In this document: in pieces, positions 1 to 9,175 of the stretch | How the letters are laid out: each line of letters begins with the position of its first letter | Numbering within the stretch: the first letter of the stretch is position 1 | DNA from: JAAURB01 sp049647265 | GTDB taxonomy: Bacteria; Cyanobacteriota; Cyanobacteriia; Cyanobacteriales; Microcoleaceae | NCBI GenBank assembly: GCA_049647265.1 | Contig: JBARXJ010000020.1 | Location: 62,001-126,000, forward strand | Reading direction: 5' to 3' | DNA length: 64,000 bases | Notes under the pieces: model-generated | Databases searched by the model: none | Told to the model about the DNA's origin: nothing | Seen by the model: only the letters and a program-made list of their open reading frames with translations | Position numbers and translations under genes: made by a program

Positions 1-3000
1 TTCTCGGCTGTAAACACGACTAATTCTAGTTGATTTGTTGCGAGGGTTACATATACAATAGCTGAACGAGTTCCGGTTTGTTGGGTAATATCATCTAAGA
101 CAGTTCGGACATCTTCCGTGGTTAAATCTGACGAGGCAAAATCTTCACCAAAGTAATCGGCAAATTCTTGGTTTCGACTAGATTCTATACGGGTGACGGC
201 ATTAGCAGAAGTAATTGATAACGGACTAACAGCAGCAAGATTTAAGCTATTAATATTATCTGAATCTGAACTCAAATTATCACCATCAGTATCAGAAGAT
301 GCCTGTATGTCTGTTTCTATTGTATTGACACGGTTGCCTGGCAATAAATCTGATTCTCCTGTTTCTGGAAGCGAAGAAATAGATTCATCCTCTGAAGTAA
401 CTAATGTTTGAGTTGAATTATTAGAGAGATTGGTTGAATCAGAATTATCTGAATTTGAGATAGATTCTTGATTAATAATAGTATTAGAATTACTCTCTTG
501 AATCTCAGTTTGTGGATTAGAATCTCCTTCTTGATTAATAATTGTACCGGGATTACCATCTTGAATAGCAGTCTGACTGTCTACATTAACTTCACCGCCT
601 GCATTATTTTCAATTGTAGCCGTTCCTTCTTCTGTAATAGCCGTTTGATTGTTGACATTAATATCATTTCCGGCGGTATTACTAATATTTGCATCACCAC
701 TTTCTGTAATAGCGGTTTGATTGTTTACATTAATATCATTTCCGGCAGTATTCTCAATACTCGCATTCCCCTGTTGTGTAGTAGCCGTTTGATTATTGAC
801 ATTAATATCATTCTCAGCGGTATTATTAATACTGGCATTGCCCTCTTCTGTTCGGGCTGTTTGATTATTGGCATTAATATTATTAGCAGTATTATCAATT
901 GCTGAATTACCATTATTTGTCTCAGCGGTTTGATTGTCTGTATTAATATTATTCTCGGCGGTATTACTAACACTAGCATTACCATTATTTGTCTCAGCCG
1001 TTTGATTATCTGTATTAATATCATTTCCGGCTGTATTCTCAATTGTTGAATCCCCTTCTTCCGACTCTACCGTTTGATCTTCGGTATTAATATTATCTGT
1101 CGCTTCAATATCAATTCCCCCTGCATCTCCTTCAGCCGAACTTGATGTAATATCTTCTGTTCTGACTGAACCATCTGTGGCAGTAATTTCAATAATTCCG
1201 GCACTATCTGTACCAATAGAAGAAACATTTCCTGTCGCTATATTCTCACCATTAATAATAATATTACCACTGGGTCCATCTTCTGCTTGAGTGGTAACAG
1301 ATTCTGTGAAAATATTCCCTTCACTATTAATTGTTAAATTACCACTTTCGGTTTGACCAAAAGAAGTTACATTTTGAATGGTAATATTTCCGGGAGCAGA
1401 AAGGGTAATATTTCCGGCTATTCCTTCTTCCGAAAAGGTCTGTAAATCACCTAAAATATTGATACTATTCTGGCTATCGCTATTAATTGTAATATCGCCG
1501 CCTCGTTGCAAACCCTGGGAAAGAATACTTTGAATTTCGATATGTCCGGCTGCATCTAAACTGATATTTCCAGCAGCATTTCCTTGTTCCGCATCAGATA
1601 GTAATTGAGCGGTTGTGATCTTTCCTTGTGGAGCATTTAAGATAATATTACCGCCACTTCCGGTTTGTGCCGAAGAGAGAATTACCGCCGTATTAATATC
1701 ACCCTGGCTTGTGGTAATCTCAACGTTTCCACTATTATTACCTCCCCAAGAACTAATATCAGCAACGGTGATATCGCCTTGTGCTTCTAGGATAATATTT
1801 CCGCCGATACCCTCACGAGAAAATGTATCAAGATTTCCATTGCCATTGCGATTTTCTTCGCCATTGTTTTGATTGGTAGTCCATCCAAATTGGTCTCGAA
1901 TTTCCTCAGGAGAACTATTAGCTGAGACAATCGTTTCAATTGTATTATTCGCCGTTGTATCGATTGTACCCTGGCGAGATGTAATGATAATATCTCCAGC
2001 TTCACCACCACCGTCGGAGACTGATTGTAGAAAATTGGTACTAATATTACCGTTAGCTGTCAGAGTAATATCCCCTGCATTGCTCTGAGAAGAACTAGAG
2101 TTGAGTTGAGCCTGTGTAGTATTAATTTCTCCACTAATACTTTCGATACTAATATCTCCTCCATTTCCAAGTATAGTTGTAGAATCAATCTCATTTGTTG
2201 TAATATTTCCATCAGCCGTTAGGATAATATTTCCTGCATTGCCCTCAGTAGAACGAGACTCGAAAAAACCCTGTCTGGCATCAATTTCTCCATTAATACT
2301 TTCAATACTAATCTCTCCTCCATTTGCAGATGTAGCTGCAGTATTAATAATACCTGTTGTAATATTTCCATCAGCCGTTAGGGTAACATTTCCTGCATTT
2401 TCAATATTTTCTGAATTTCCAGCATTAGTGCTTGAAGATATTAATCCACCTCCTATGGTATTAATTTCGCCGTTAGTACTTTCAAGGGTAATATTTCCGG
2501 CTCCTGAACCATTAGTATTACTGGTATTAATCGTACCTTCGGTGGTAATATTTCCCTGAGCGCGAACCACAACATCTCCAGCCGTAAAACTTGAAAACTG
2601 GTTAATTGTAATGCCTTGATTGGGAGAATTGAAAAATGCGCCACTGCTTCCTGCCTCTCCTGTCAGGGTATTAATATTTAGATTAATCGGATTTGTTTCT
2701 GAGCCAATTCCACCATTAACTTTGGTCTCAAAATTGCCGGAATCTGCTGTAATAATCGAATCATTGGTCGCCGATATTATATTACCATCGCGGGCATCAA
2801 CGGTGACATTTCCAGTTGTTTGTATGTTAGCAATTGTAATATCACCAATATTTTCTGCTTCTCCAAACTGACCGATAGAGAGTTGAATATCTCCCTCGCC
2901 AGCATTTAATAATGTACCGGGTTGCATGATGATATTTCCAGTGCCGGATTCTCTGTATTCTGGATTTGCACCCTCTGCATTGGCTTCTAAAGTAATATCT

Positions 3001-6000
3001 CCGTTATTTGCCGAGGTATCAATATTAGCGTTAATATTAATATTGCGTCCGGCTCTCAGTTCTAATAGAGAAATCGAATCGGATTCAATCGCTTGATTCA
3101 GGGTAATATCATTATGAGCTTCTAGAATTACCTCACCCCCTTGATTACTAATCAAATTCGCATCGGAGTTTAAATCAGCTTCGGGATTATTATTCGTAAA
3201 GGGATTATCTTCACCCTCTTCGGTAACGGTAAGATTTCCAGAGGCAAATTCTCCAAATTCAATCCCACCTAAATTGGCTTGAATATTGACGTTTCCATCT
3301 GTTCCAGATACTCCAGAAGAGTCTATAACGCCTGTGAAAATATTACCCACTTGATTAATTATATTAATCTCACCGCCATTTTGATCTCCGGAGGCATCAA
3401 GGTCAGTGATTGCAATATCGTTAAAAGCTTCGATTGAGATATTCCCCCCATTTCCCTCAACAGAAGTTGAGCTTAACGTACGAATATTAATTTGACCGGA
3501 GTTACTATTAAGTGTAATATCTCCCCCTAACCCTTCACCCTCTGAATTAGAGAAAAGCTCATTTATCAAAATATCTTCGGATGCCGTTACACTAACATTA
3601 CCCCCATTTCCCTCAACAGAAGTTGAATTTAACGTACGAACATTAGTTGGACCGGAATCACTATTGAGTGTAACATCTCCCCCTAACCCTTCACCCTCTG
3701 AATTAGAGAAAAGCTCACTTATTAAAATATCTTCGGATGCCGTTACACTAACATTTCCTCCATCTCCCAGAGACGAAGAAGAATCTAACGTACTAACATT
3801 AATTTGACCGGAATTACTATTAAATGTAACATCTCCCCCTAACCCTTCACCCTGTGAATTAGAGAAAAGCTCATTTATAGAAATATTTTGATTAGCCGTT
3901 ACATTAACATTGCCTGCATCTCCCTCAACAGAAGTTGAATTTAATGTAGTAATCTCAATCTGACCGGAATTACTATTAAGTGTAATATCTCCCCCTAACC
4001 CTTCACCCTGTGAATTAGAGAAAAGCTCATCTATAAAAATATTTCCATTCGCCGTTAAATTAACATTGCCTGCATCTCCCTCAACAGAAGTTGAATTTAA
4101 TTTAGCAATCTCAATCTGACCGGAATTACTATTAAGTGTAATATTTCCCCCTAACCCTTCAACCTGTGAATTAGAGGAAATCTCAAATATCCTCATATTT
4201 CCATCGGCAGTTAAACTAATATTACCCCCATCTCCCTCAACTGAAGTAGAAGATAATGGACCCGTATTAATTTCACCGGAGTTAGTATTAAGTGTAATAT
4301 TTCCCCCATTGCCGACAACCTGTGAATCAGAGAAAATCGCAAATGTACCGATGCCGTTTTCAGCCGTCAGGGTCACATTTCCTGCATTTCCTTGAGGAGA
4401 AACAGATAATAATACATCAGTCCCAATCTGACCGGAAGTACTCTCAATATTAATATTTCCACCGTTACCCCCACCAAAGGAAGCTGCTTCGATAGCATTT
4501 GTTGCTACATTCCCAACAGCCGTTATCGTCACATTTCCAGCATTTGTATTATCATTAACTGCGGTTGAGATAGTTTCTGAAACGGCTAAATTACCGTCTA
4601 CATTTATATTGATATTACCGCCGCCTGTAGTGGAAAGTTCTTCTGCAACGGCTAAATTACCCGCTACATTCAGGTTGATATTACCGCCACCTGTTGTCGA
4701 AAGTGCTGTAAAGTCTTCGCTGATATTTCCTATATTTAAATCTCCGTTATTTCCCAGAAATATACCCCCACTGCCGCTAGCGGCTTCGATGGCTCCAATG
4801 CTGAGTAATAAGGGATTATCAACTGTTCCAATATTTCCCGTTTCTCCCGTTTTAAAGAGGGCGGCTGGTGCGGTAATTAATGAGTTTTCACCAATGGAAT
4901 TGATATTACCATCAGTGGTTGTGACTGCCAGAAACCCTGGGGTAGTCATCTGGTTAAAGTTAATATCTGCTGCGGCTGTAATTTGAGTTGCTTCTGTTGC
5001 GGCTGTTAATTGATTAACGGTAATATTATTGTCAGAATTAATAACAATATTTCCCGCAAAATTCTGTCCGGTTGTATTAATTATGCTTTCAATAATGGCA
5101 AAATTACTACTGAAAAGATTAACGGTTCCGCCTATATTTTCTGCGGAAACATCAAAGAATCCGGCTGCTATTGTGGTTCCTGCTTCTTCTGGAATAATTG
5201 TGTCAGAGTTTTGTAAGATGACTCGACCATCACTAATAATAACAGTATTAGCATTACTATCCGATTCACCCCCTGTTAATAATTCCGGTAAAGATAAAGG
5301 AGTGATAGGATAGTCTGTTTCAGATGGTTCTAAAGGAGTGATTTCTAAGTTTAAGAGTTGTCCTTCTTGTGAAATACGAACAAAATTTTCACCTTCTACT
5401 GCTGCGATAGTAATTTGACCGCCTGGACTGGATAATTGCCCGGTATTGATAACAGTACCACCCAGTAATGTTAAGTTGCTTCCTTCAGATAAAGCAAGAT
5501 TTCCTTCGTTTAAAATAACGCCGGGTTGAGAGACGGCAAAATTGTAACCGCTGGGAGTACCAATTAAGGTAGAATAATTATTATCGCCAACGACACTAAA
5601 CTCGTTTTGACCGAATAGAATGCCTGTTGCAGTTGTTACAGTTAAGTTAGCGGGAATATTTAAAGTTGCATTCGCACCAAAAATAACGCCTGCTGGGTTA
5701 ATTAAAAATAAGTTAGAACTACCCCCTGTAATTTGAATTAAACCATTGATAATTGAGGCATCTCCCCCGACAACCCGTCCGAGAATATTAACAATATCGG
5801 GGTTAGAGATAAAGTTGGCAGTTTCTCCGTTTTCTAAACCAAACTTTTCAAAACTATGAAATAAGTTCTGACCGTCGTTACTGCTTGAACCGCCTTCAAT
5901 ATCGTAACGGTTGCCATCAGTATTGATTTGAGTGTTAGTCCCGTCATCGGCAGGAGTAATGGACTGAGCCGAGACAGAAGCAGGGTGTAGGCACAGCGCA

Positions 6001-6050
6001 ATAATAGCTCCAATTAATTGAAGCCCAAACAGGGTCGGAATAACTTTCAT
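1..6050 (-). CDS. Giant TPS/FHA-domain exoprotein fused to a CHAT-like C-terminal module (partial, runs off left edge)
   Basis: The minus frame starting with ATG at 6050 stays open through every stretch checked down to base 3, giving at least 2016 residues with no stop in the window. Residues 1-28 form a signal peptide ending ASVSA-Q. About 30-180 is a filamentous-haemagglutinin/TPS domain with the typical NLFHSFEKF, NILGRVVGG and NLFLINPAGVIFG segments. The middle is Gly/Asn-rich beta-helix-like sequence with two tandem repeat arrays. The last 40 residues (bases 3-125) read LTTEDVRTVL, then GTRSAIVYVTL and NQLELVVFTAE, the stretch that usually opens cyanobacterial CHAT domains. The N-terminus implies Sec export and two-partner secretion; no TpsB pore gene is in the window. 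The catalytic His and Cys of CHAT would lie beyond the edge, so protease activity is inferred. The TPS domain is secure, CHAT likely. Confidence 0.85.
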   Translation of the reverse strand, partial: MKVIPTLFGLQLIGAIIALCLHPASVSAQSITPADDGTNTQINTDGNRYDIEGGSSSNDGQNLFHSFEKFGLENGETANFISNPDIVNILGRVVGGDASIINGLIQITGGSSNLFLINPAGVIFGANATLNIPANLTVTTATGILFGQNEFSVVGDNNYSTLIGTPSGYNFAVSQPGVILNEGNLALSEGSNLTLLGGTVINTGQLSSPGGQITIAAVEGENFVRISQEGQLLNLEITPLEPSETDYPITPLSLPELLTGGESDSNANTVIISDGRVILQNSDTIIPEEAGTTIAAGFFDVSAENIGGTVNLFSSNFAIIESIINTTGQNFAGNIVINSDNNITVNQLTAATEATQITAAADINFNQMTTPGFLAVTTTDGNINSIGENSLITAPAALFKTGETGNIGTVDNPLLLSIGAIEAASGSGGIFLGNNGDLNIGNISEDFTALSTTGGGNINLNVAGNLAVAEELSTTGGGNININVDGNLAVSETISTAVNDNTNAGNVTITAVGNVATNAIEAASFGGGNGGNINIESTSGQIGTDVLLSVSPQGNAGNVTLTAENGIGTFAIFSDSQVVGNGGNITLNTNSGEINTGPLSSTSVEGDGGNISLTADGNMRIFEISSNSQVEGLGGNITLNSNSGQIEIAKLNSTSVEGDAGNVNLTANGNIFIDELFSNSQGEGLGGDITLNSNSGQIEITTLNSTSVEGDAGNVNVTANQNISINELFSNSQGEGLGGDVTFNSNSGQINVSTLDSSSSLGDGGNVSVTASEDILISELFSNSEGEGLGGDVTLNSDSGPTNVRTLNSTSVEGNGGNVSVTASEDILINELFSNSEGEGLGGDITLNSNSGQINIRTLSSTSVEGNGGNISIEAFNDIAITDLDASGDQNGGEINIINQVGNIFTGVIDSSGVSGTDGNVNIQANLGGIEFGEFASGNLTVTEEGEDNPFTNNNPEADLNSDANLISNQGGEVILEAHNDITLNQAIESDSISLLELRAGRNININANIDTSANNGDITLEANAEGANPEYRESGTGNIIMQPGTLLNAGEGDIQLSIGQFGEAENIGDITIANIQTTGNVTVDARDGNIISATNDSIITADSGNFETKVNGGIGSETNPINLNINTLTGEAGSSGAFFNSPNQGITINQFSSFTAGDVVVRAQGNITTEGTINTSNTNGSGAGNITLESTNGEINTIGGGLISSSTNAGNSENIENAGNVTLTADGNITTGIINTAATSANGGEISIESINGEIDARQGFFESRSTEGNAGNIILTADGNITTNEIDSTTILGNGGDISIESISGEINTTQAQLNSSSSQSNAGDITLTANGNISTNFLQSVSDGGGEAGDIIITSRQGTIDTTANNTIETIVSANSSPEEIRDQFGWTTNQNNGEENRNGNGNLDTFSREGIGGNIILEAQGDITVADISSWGGNNSGNVEITTSQGDINTAVILSSAQTGSGGNIILNAPQGKITTAQLLSDAEQGNAAGNISLDAAGHIEIQSILSQGLQRGGDITINSDSQNSINILGDLQTFSEEGIAGNITLSAPGNITIQNVTSFGQTESGNLTINSEGNIFTESVTTQAEDGPSGNIIINGENIATGNVSSIGTDSAGIIEITATDGSVRTEDITSSSAEGDAGGIDIEATDNINTEDQTVESEEGDSTIENTAGNDINTDNQTAETNNGNASVSNTAENNINTDNQTAETNNGNSAIDNTANNINANNQTARTEEGNASINNTAENDINVNNQTATTQQGNASIENTAGNDINVNNQTAITESGDANISNTAGNDINVNNQTAITEEGTATIENNAGGEVNVDSQTAIQDGNPGTIINQEGDSNPQTEIQESNSNTIINQESISNSDNSDSTNLSNNSTQTLVTSEDESISSLPETGESDLLPGNRVNTIETDIQASSDTDGDNLSSDSDNINSLNLAAVSPLSITSANAVTRIESSRNQEFADYFGEDFASSDLTTEDVRTVLDDITQQTGTRSAIVYVTLATNQLELVVFTAE
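571..1145. repeat. Array of about eight 72-bp (24-residue) coding repeats
   Basis: The word GTTTGATT or a close variant recurs at 571, 643, 715, 787, 859, 928, 1000 and 1072. Spacing is 72 bp with one 69-bp step. On the minus strand it encodes 24-residue Asn-rich units of the type NTAGNDINVNNQTA, close to the C-terminal side of the exoprotein before the CHAT-like module. The period is a multiple of three, so copy-number change keeps the frame. Confidence 0.85.
3521..4300. repeat. Five tandem 156-bp (52-residue) coding repeats
   Basis: The anchor CTCCCCCTAACCC (fifth copy TTCCCCCTAACCC) begins at 3521, 3677, 3833, 3989 and 4145, exactly 156 bp apart. Each unit encodes a 52-residue beta-helix-like block with motifs such as LNSTSVEG and NSEGEGLGGDVTLNS on the minus strand. 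Neighbouring copies are nearly identical, which points to recent duplication or gene conversion in the exoprotein stalk. Confidence 0.9.
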
Positions 6051-6335
6051 AGTTACGAGGGGTGTTAGATGCAGGAATAAGATGCCCCTGAGGTAGCTAC
6101 GTTATACACTTGACTGCTATGGGATGTACTGAAGCCAAAAGTATTTTGACTTATACCAAGTGATTAATTAAATTATTCGCATTGTAGCAGAGTTCTGTAG
6201 ATTGGGGGAAAATTATAGAAATTCGGGAGCAATATAGAGAATTGACACAGTAATAAAAGGGGGTTTTCGAGTCGTACGGCGGATAATTATGGCTAATCAA
6301 AAATTCACCGTTAAGCTTCACTTTAAACAAAATAA

Positions 6336-6363
6336 TAGAGACGCTCGAGCTAGAACGTCTCTA
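6336..6363 (-). terminator. Hairpin terminator of psbO in a TAGAGACG repeat element
   Basis: TAGAGACG at 6336-6343 pairs with CGTCTCTA at 6356-6363, an 8-bp stem with a 12-nt loop. Read on the minus strand it lies about 40 nt after the psbO stop and is followed by TTATTTT. The same core recurs near 54625 and 63961. The rest of 6051-6400 holds the AT-rich upstream region of the exoprotein gene and no other gene that I can see. Confidence 0.65.
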
Positions 6364-6400
6364 CTGAAAACAGTTTATTTAAATGAAAAATTGAGTCTAT

Positions 6401-7225
6401 TTATGCTTCATCAAGTTGAGCATAGAATAAGCCTCGAACTTTAACATTAACAGCTTCTTTTGCACCTAAGTCATTATCAGAAGGCTGTTCAGATTCAAAA
6501 ACTCCGGCAATTTCTCCGGTTTGATTATCCACCTTAGACACTTTCAAGGAGATATGACCCGCATTGGTGACGGTATCAGCTTGCTTAATATTCGCCTCTT
6601 CAAATGTGTCTGCTACCGCAGGTAAAGCAACCGCATTATCATAACCTGTAGCTACACCCCGACCTTTGGGATCGAGGAAAGTAGCACCCCGATAAGAAGG
6701 AACATCATAATCTCCTTCAAAGTCAGTTGATGTATTGATGCTAGTGACACCGGGTTCTGTGCTGGCCACTAACTCTTTAACGGTAAATAAGAACGGTACC
6801 TGTTCTCCGCCGGGAAGCAATACAGTGATCGGCTGGAAATCTATACCATATTCTTCAGTAAAAGTCAACACTCCATTGTCATCGAGATCTAATGATCCGC
6901 CGACTTGGTCTAAGCTATAGGTAAAGCGGGTTAATAATTTACCTTCGATAAATTCAGCTTTTTTACGTTTGCTGCCTTCTTCTTCGACAAAGTAGGTGGT
7001 GGGTTGCAAACACAAACCACTGATGGCGTAGGATTTACCGGAATCTAGTGCAATTGAAGCTCTGGCGGTTTCAGGTAGAGTGGGGCAATTAACTGCTAAA
7101 CCTGTATTTCTAATATCATCATAGGTTAACAGTTCTGGGTTTTTAGTTTCTGGGCTTTGGGAACAAGCCGTTAACACACTCAAGCAGACTGCTAGTAGTG
7201 CGGCAATTACAGCGCGATATCTCAT
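6401..7225 (-). CDS. psbO: Photosystem II manganese-stabilising protein PsbO
   Basis: PsbO is the 33-kDa extrinsic subunit that caps the Mn4CaO5 cluster on the lumenal side of photosystem II and supports oxygen evolution. The 274-residue protein has the family's usual length. A hydrophobic N-terminus ends in LSVLTAC, a lipobox-like export signal. The mature part has the conserved LLTYDDIRNTGLA start, Cys47 and Cys72 (the expected disulphide), the block DFEGDYDVPSYRGATFLDPK, the GYDNAVALPA segment and the C-terminal GVFESEQPSDNDLGAKE. It is a single-gene unit ending in the hairpin at 6336-6363. Identification is essentially certain. Confidence 0.98.
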   Translation of the reverse strand: MRYRAVIAALLAVCLSVLTACSQSPETKNPELLTYDDIRNTGLAVNCPTLPETARASIALDSGKSYAISGLCLQPTTYFVEEEGSKRKKAEFIEGKLLTRFTYSLDQVGGSLDLDDNGVLTFTEEYGIDFQPITVLLPGGEQVPFLFTVKELVASTEPGVTSINTSTDFEGDYDVPSYRGATFLDPKGRGVATGYDNAVALPAVADTFEEANIKQADTVTNAGHISLKVSKVDNQTGEIAGVFESEQPSDNDLGAKEAVNVKVRGLFYAQLDEA

Positions 7226-7505
7226 GAGTCAACCTCTATATCCAAAATCGATATGTGACATTCTCCAAGCGGCATACAGTCAAAAAGTTATGGTTAACTT
7301 TTCGTACCGCTTTACTGAACAATTTTATGTTTGCTATTTTTGAGATCGTCCAATTCTGCATTTTACACGGGTTTTGACCCTTTTTGGCAGTCCAGCCGAG
7401 ATTTTCTGTTGCTTAGGTGATTCGACTTACGCTAAGTTACTGATGATACTGCTTCAATAGCGGTGAGAGTGTTGATTGTTCCCTTTGTGCAATTTTGGCG
7501 AAACC

Positions 7506-7811
7506 ATGAGTGAAAATGACATTGATTTTGACTTTGAAACCTTCCAATCTGAGCTAGAATTACTACAACAAAAAATGACTGCGATCGCCGAGTCCGCCTC
7601 AGGAAATCCTGTAGCCTTGTTAAAACTGTTGCGAATGTTAGAACAAACTCATCGACAGATTCGTGAGGGTTTATTTCAAGAGGTGTTACCCCAAAATCGT
7701 CAGCAACTCTATCACTTACTCAAGGAAATCGAAGCAGATGGCGGATGGCCGTATATTCCCCGTGCTAGATTACAATCATTTTTAGCTCAAATGAATCCGG
7801 AAAGTGAGTAA
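7506..7811 (+). CDS. Conserved small cyanobacterial protein of unknown function
   Basis: A 101-residue acidic, mostly helical protein. The ATG at 7506 (MSENDIDFDFETF) is preferred over an in-frame TTG at 7476, because the extra ten residues look like random translation. A helical segment around residues 8-60 (ELELLQQKMTAIAES, LLKLLRMLEQTHRQIRE) is followed by QLYHLLKEIEADGGWPYIPR. There is no signal peptide, membrane helix or recognised catalytic motif. It lies 96 bp upstream of folC on the same strand and diverges from psbO. It resembles short conserved hypothetical proteins of cyanobacteria, but I cannot assign a function. Confidence 0.75.
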   Translation: MSENDIDFDFETFQSELELLQQKMTAIAESASGNPVALLKLLRMLEQTHRQIREGLFQEVLPQNRQQLYHLLKEIEADGGWPYIPRARLQSFLAQMNPESE

Positions 7812-7907
7812 TTAATTGTCGATCATTCGTCCGAAGTTCTTTGTCATTGGTATACTTTTCTGCATCCTATATCCTATTCTCCGTTACCGACGAACAACGA
7901 ATAACAA

Positions 7908-9167
7908 ATGACTAACAATCAATCTATTATTGATGCTTTTCTGGAACGCTATCAACGTTTTGGTGTTCATTTGGGCTTAGAACGAATTAATCTGTTATTG
8001 GCAAATTTAGGAAATCCTCAAAACATAGTCCCAATTATTCATGTTGCGGGAACTAATGGTAAAGGATCGGTTTGTGCTTATTTATCCTCGGTTTTAACCG
8101 CTGCCGGCTATCGGGTGGGACGTTATACTTCTCCTCATTTAGTCGATTGGACAGAACGGATTTGTATTAATCAAAAACCTATTTCTGCAACTGAATTATT
8201 GAATGTTTTACAACAGGTTGAAGCGGCTATTTCCCCAGATGAACCCTCTCCGACTCAATTTGAAGTAATTACTGCTGCGGCATGGCTTTATTTTGCTCAA
8301 CAAAAAGTTGATATTGCGGTGATTGAAGTGGGTTTGGGCGGACGTTTAGATGCCACAAATGTTTGCGATCGCCCACTCGTTACAGTGATTACTTCTATTA
8401 GTTTAGAACATTGGCAGCGTTTGGGGCCGACGGTGGCTGATATTGCTGGGGAAAAAGCCGGAATTCTTAAAACCCGATGTCCGGCTATTGTAGGACAGTT
8501 ACCACCGGATGCTAAAGGGGTGGTAGAAGATCGAATTAAGACGTTAAATTGTCCGGCAACCTGGGTTAAACCTGCAACGGTTAAATCTCAAGAGGAAACA
8601 TTAACGATTGCTGTTTCTCAAGGGATTGAATATCCTTTATCTTTACTGGGAAATATTCAACTGTTGAATTCTGCTTTAGCGATCGCCACACTCAAAAGTT
8701 TACAACAACAAGGCTGGAAAATTTCAGCAGATGCAATTTGGCAAGGAATGAAAAATACTCGCTGGTTAGGGCGAATTCAATGGACACAATGGCAAAATCA
8801 AAAGTTATTAATAGATGGGGCGCATAACCCCGCAGCGGCTGAAGTGTTACGTCAATATGTTGATACTATTCCTCACTCTTCTGTGACTTGGGTAATGGGA
8901 ATGTTATCGACTAAAGATCATAGTGATATTTTTCAAGCGTTGTTAAAACCGGGTGATATTTTATATTTAGTTCCTGTACCAGATCATAGTTCAGCAGAAC
9001 CGCAAGAATTAGCTAATTTAGCCTTACAAATTTGTCCGAATTTAGCTAAAGTTGAATGTTATCCAGACTTACAAACAGCCTTAAATATTGCCTGTTCTAC
9101 CGAGCATGAATTAACGGTATTATGTGGATCGTTGTATTTACTAGGATATTTCTTATCCCTGAATTAA
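7908..9167 (+). CDS. folC: Bifunctional dihydrofolate/folylpolyglutamate synthase FolC
   Basis: FolC couples ATP hydrolysis to addition of glutamate to dihydropteroate and then to folates, in the cytoplasm. The 419-residue length is typical of the Mur-ligase superfamily member. The P-loop HVAGTNGKGSVCAYL sits near residue 46, followed by GRYTSPHLVDWTERI and the catalytic-core segment VEVGLGGRLDATNV (here IEVGLGGRLDATNV). The C-terminal ligase domain has LLIDGAHNPAAAEVL. It ends only 8 bp before the end of the convergent TPR-CHAT gene, so the two transcripts probably overlap at their 3' ends. Confidence 0.96.
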   Translation: MTNNQSIIDAFLERYQRFGVHLGLERINLLLANLGNPQNIVPIIHVAGTNGKGSVCAYLSSVLTAAGYRVGRYTSPHLVDWTERICINQKPISATELLNVLQQVEAAISPDEPSPTQFEVITAAAWLYFAQQKVDIAVIEVGLGGRLDATNVCDRPLVTVITSISLEHWQRLGPTVADIAGEKAGILKTRCPAIVGQLPPDAKGVVEDRIKTLNCPATWVKPATVKSQEETLTIAVSQGIEYPLSLLGNIQLLNSALAIATLKSLQQQGWKISADAIWQGMKNTRWLGRIQWTQWQNQKLLIDGAHNPAAAEVLRQYVDTIPHSSVTWVMGMLSTKDHSDIFQALLKPGDILYLVPVPDHSSAEPQELANLALQICPNLAKVECYPDLQTALNIACSTEHELTVLCGSLYLLGYFLSLN

Positions 9168-9175
9168 GTTAATCT

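Noticed and set aside
468..1042. Long plus- and minus-strand frames rich in Ile/Asn and basic residues
   Set aside because: They are other-frame readings of the 72-bp repeats in the exoprotein gene, and their composition follows the repeat, not a protein family.
3521..4300. Regular 156-bp repeats as a CRISPR array
   Set aside because: Units are contiguous, translated in frame and have no variable spacers; this is a protein repeat.
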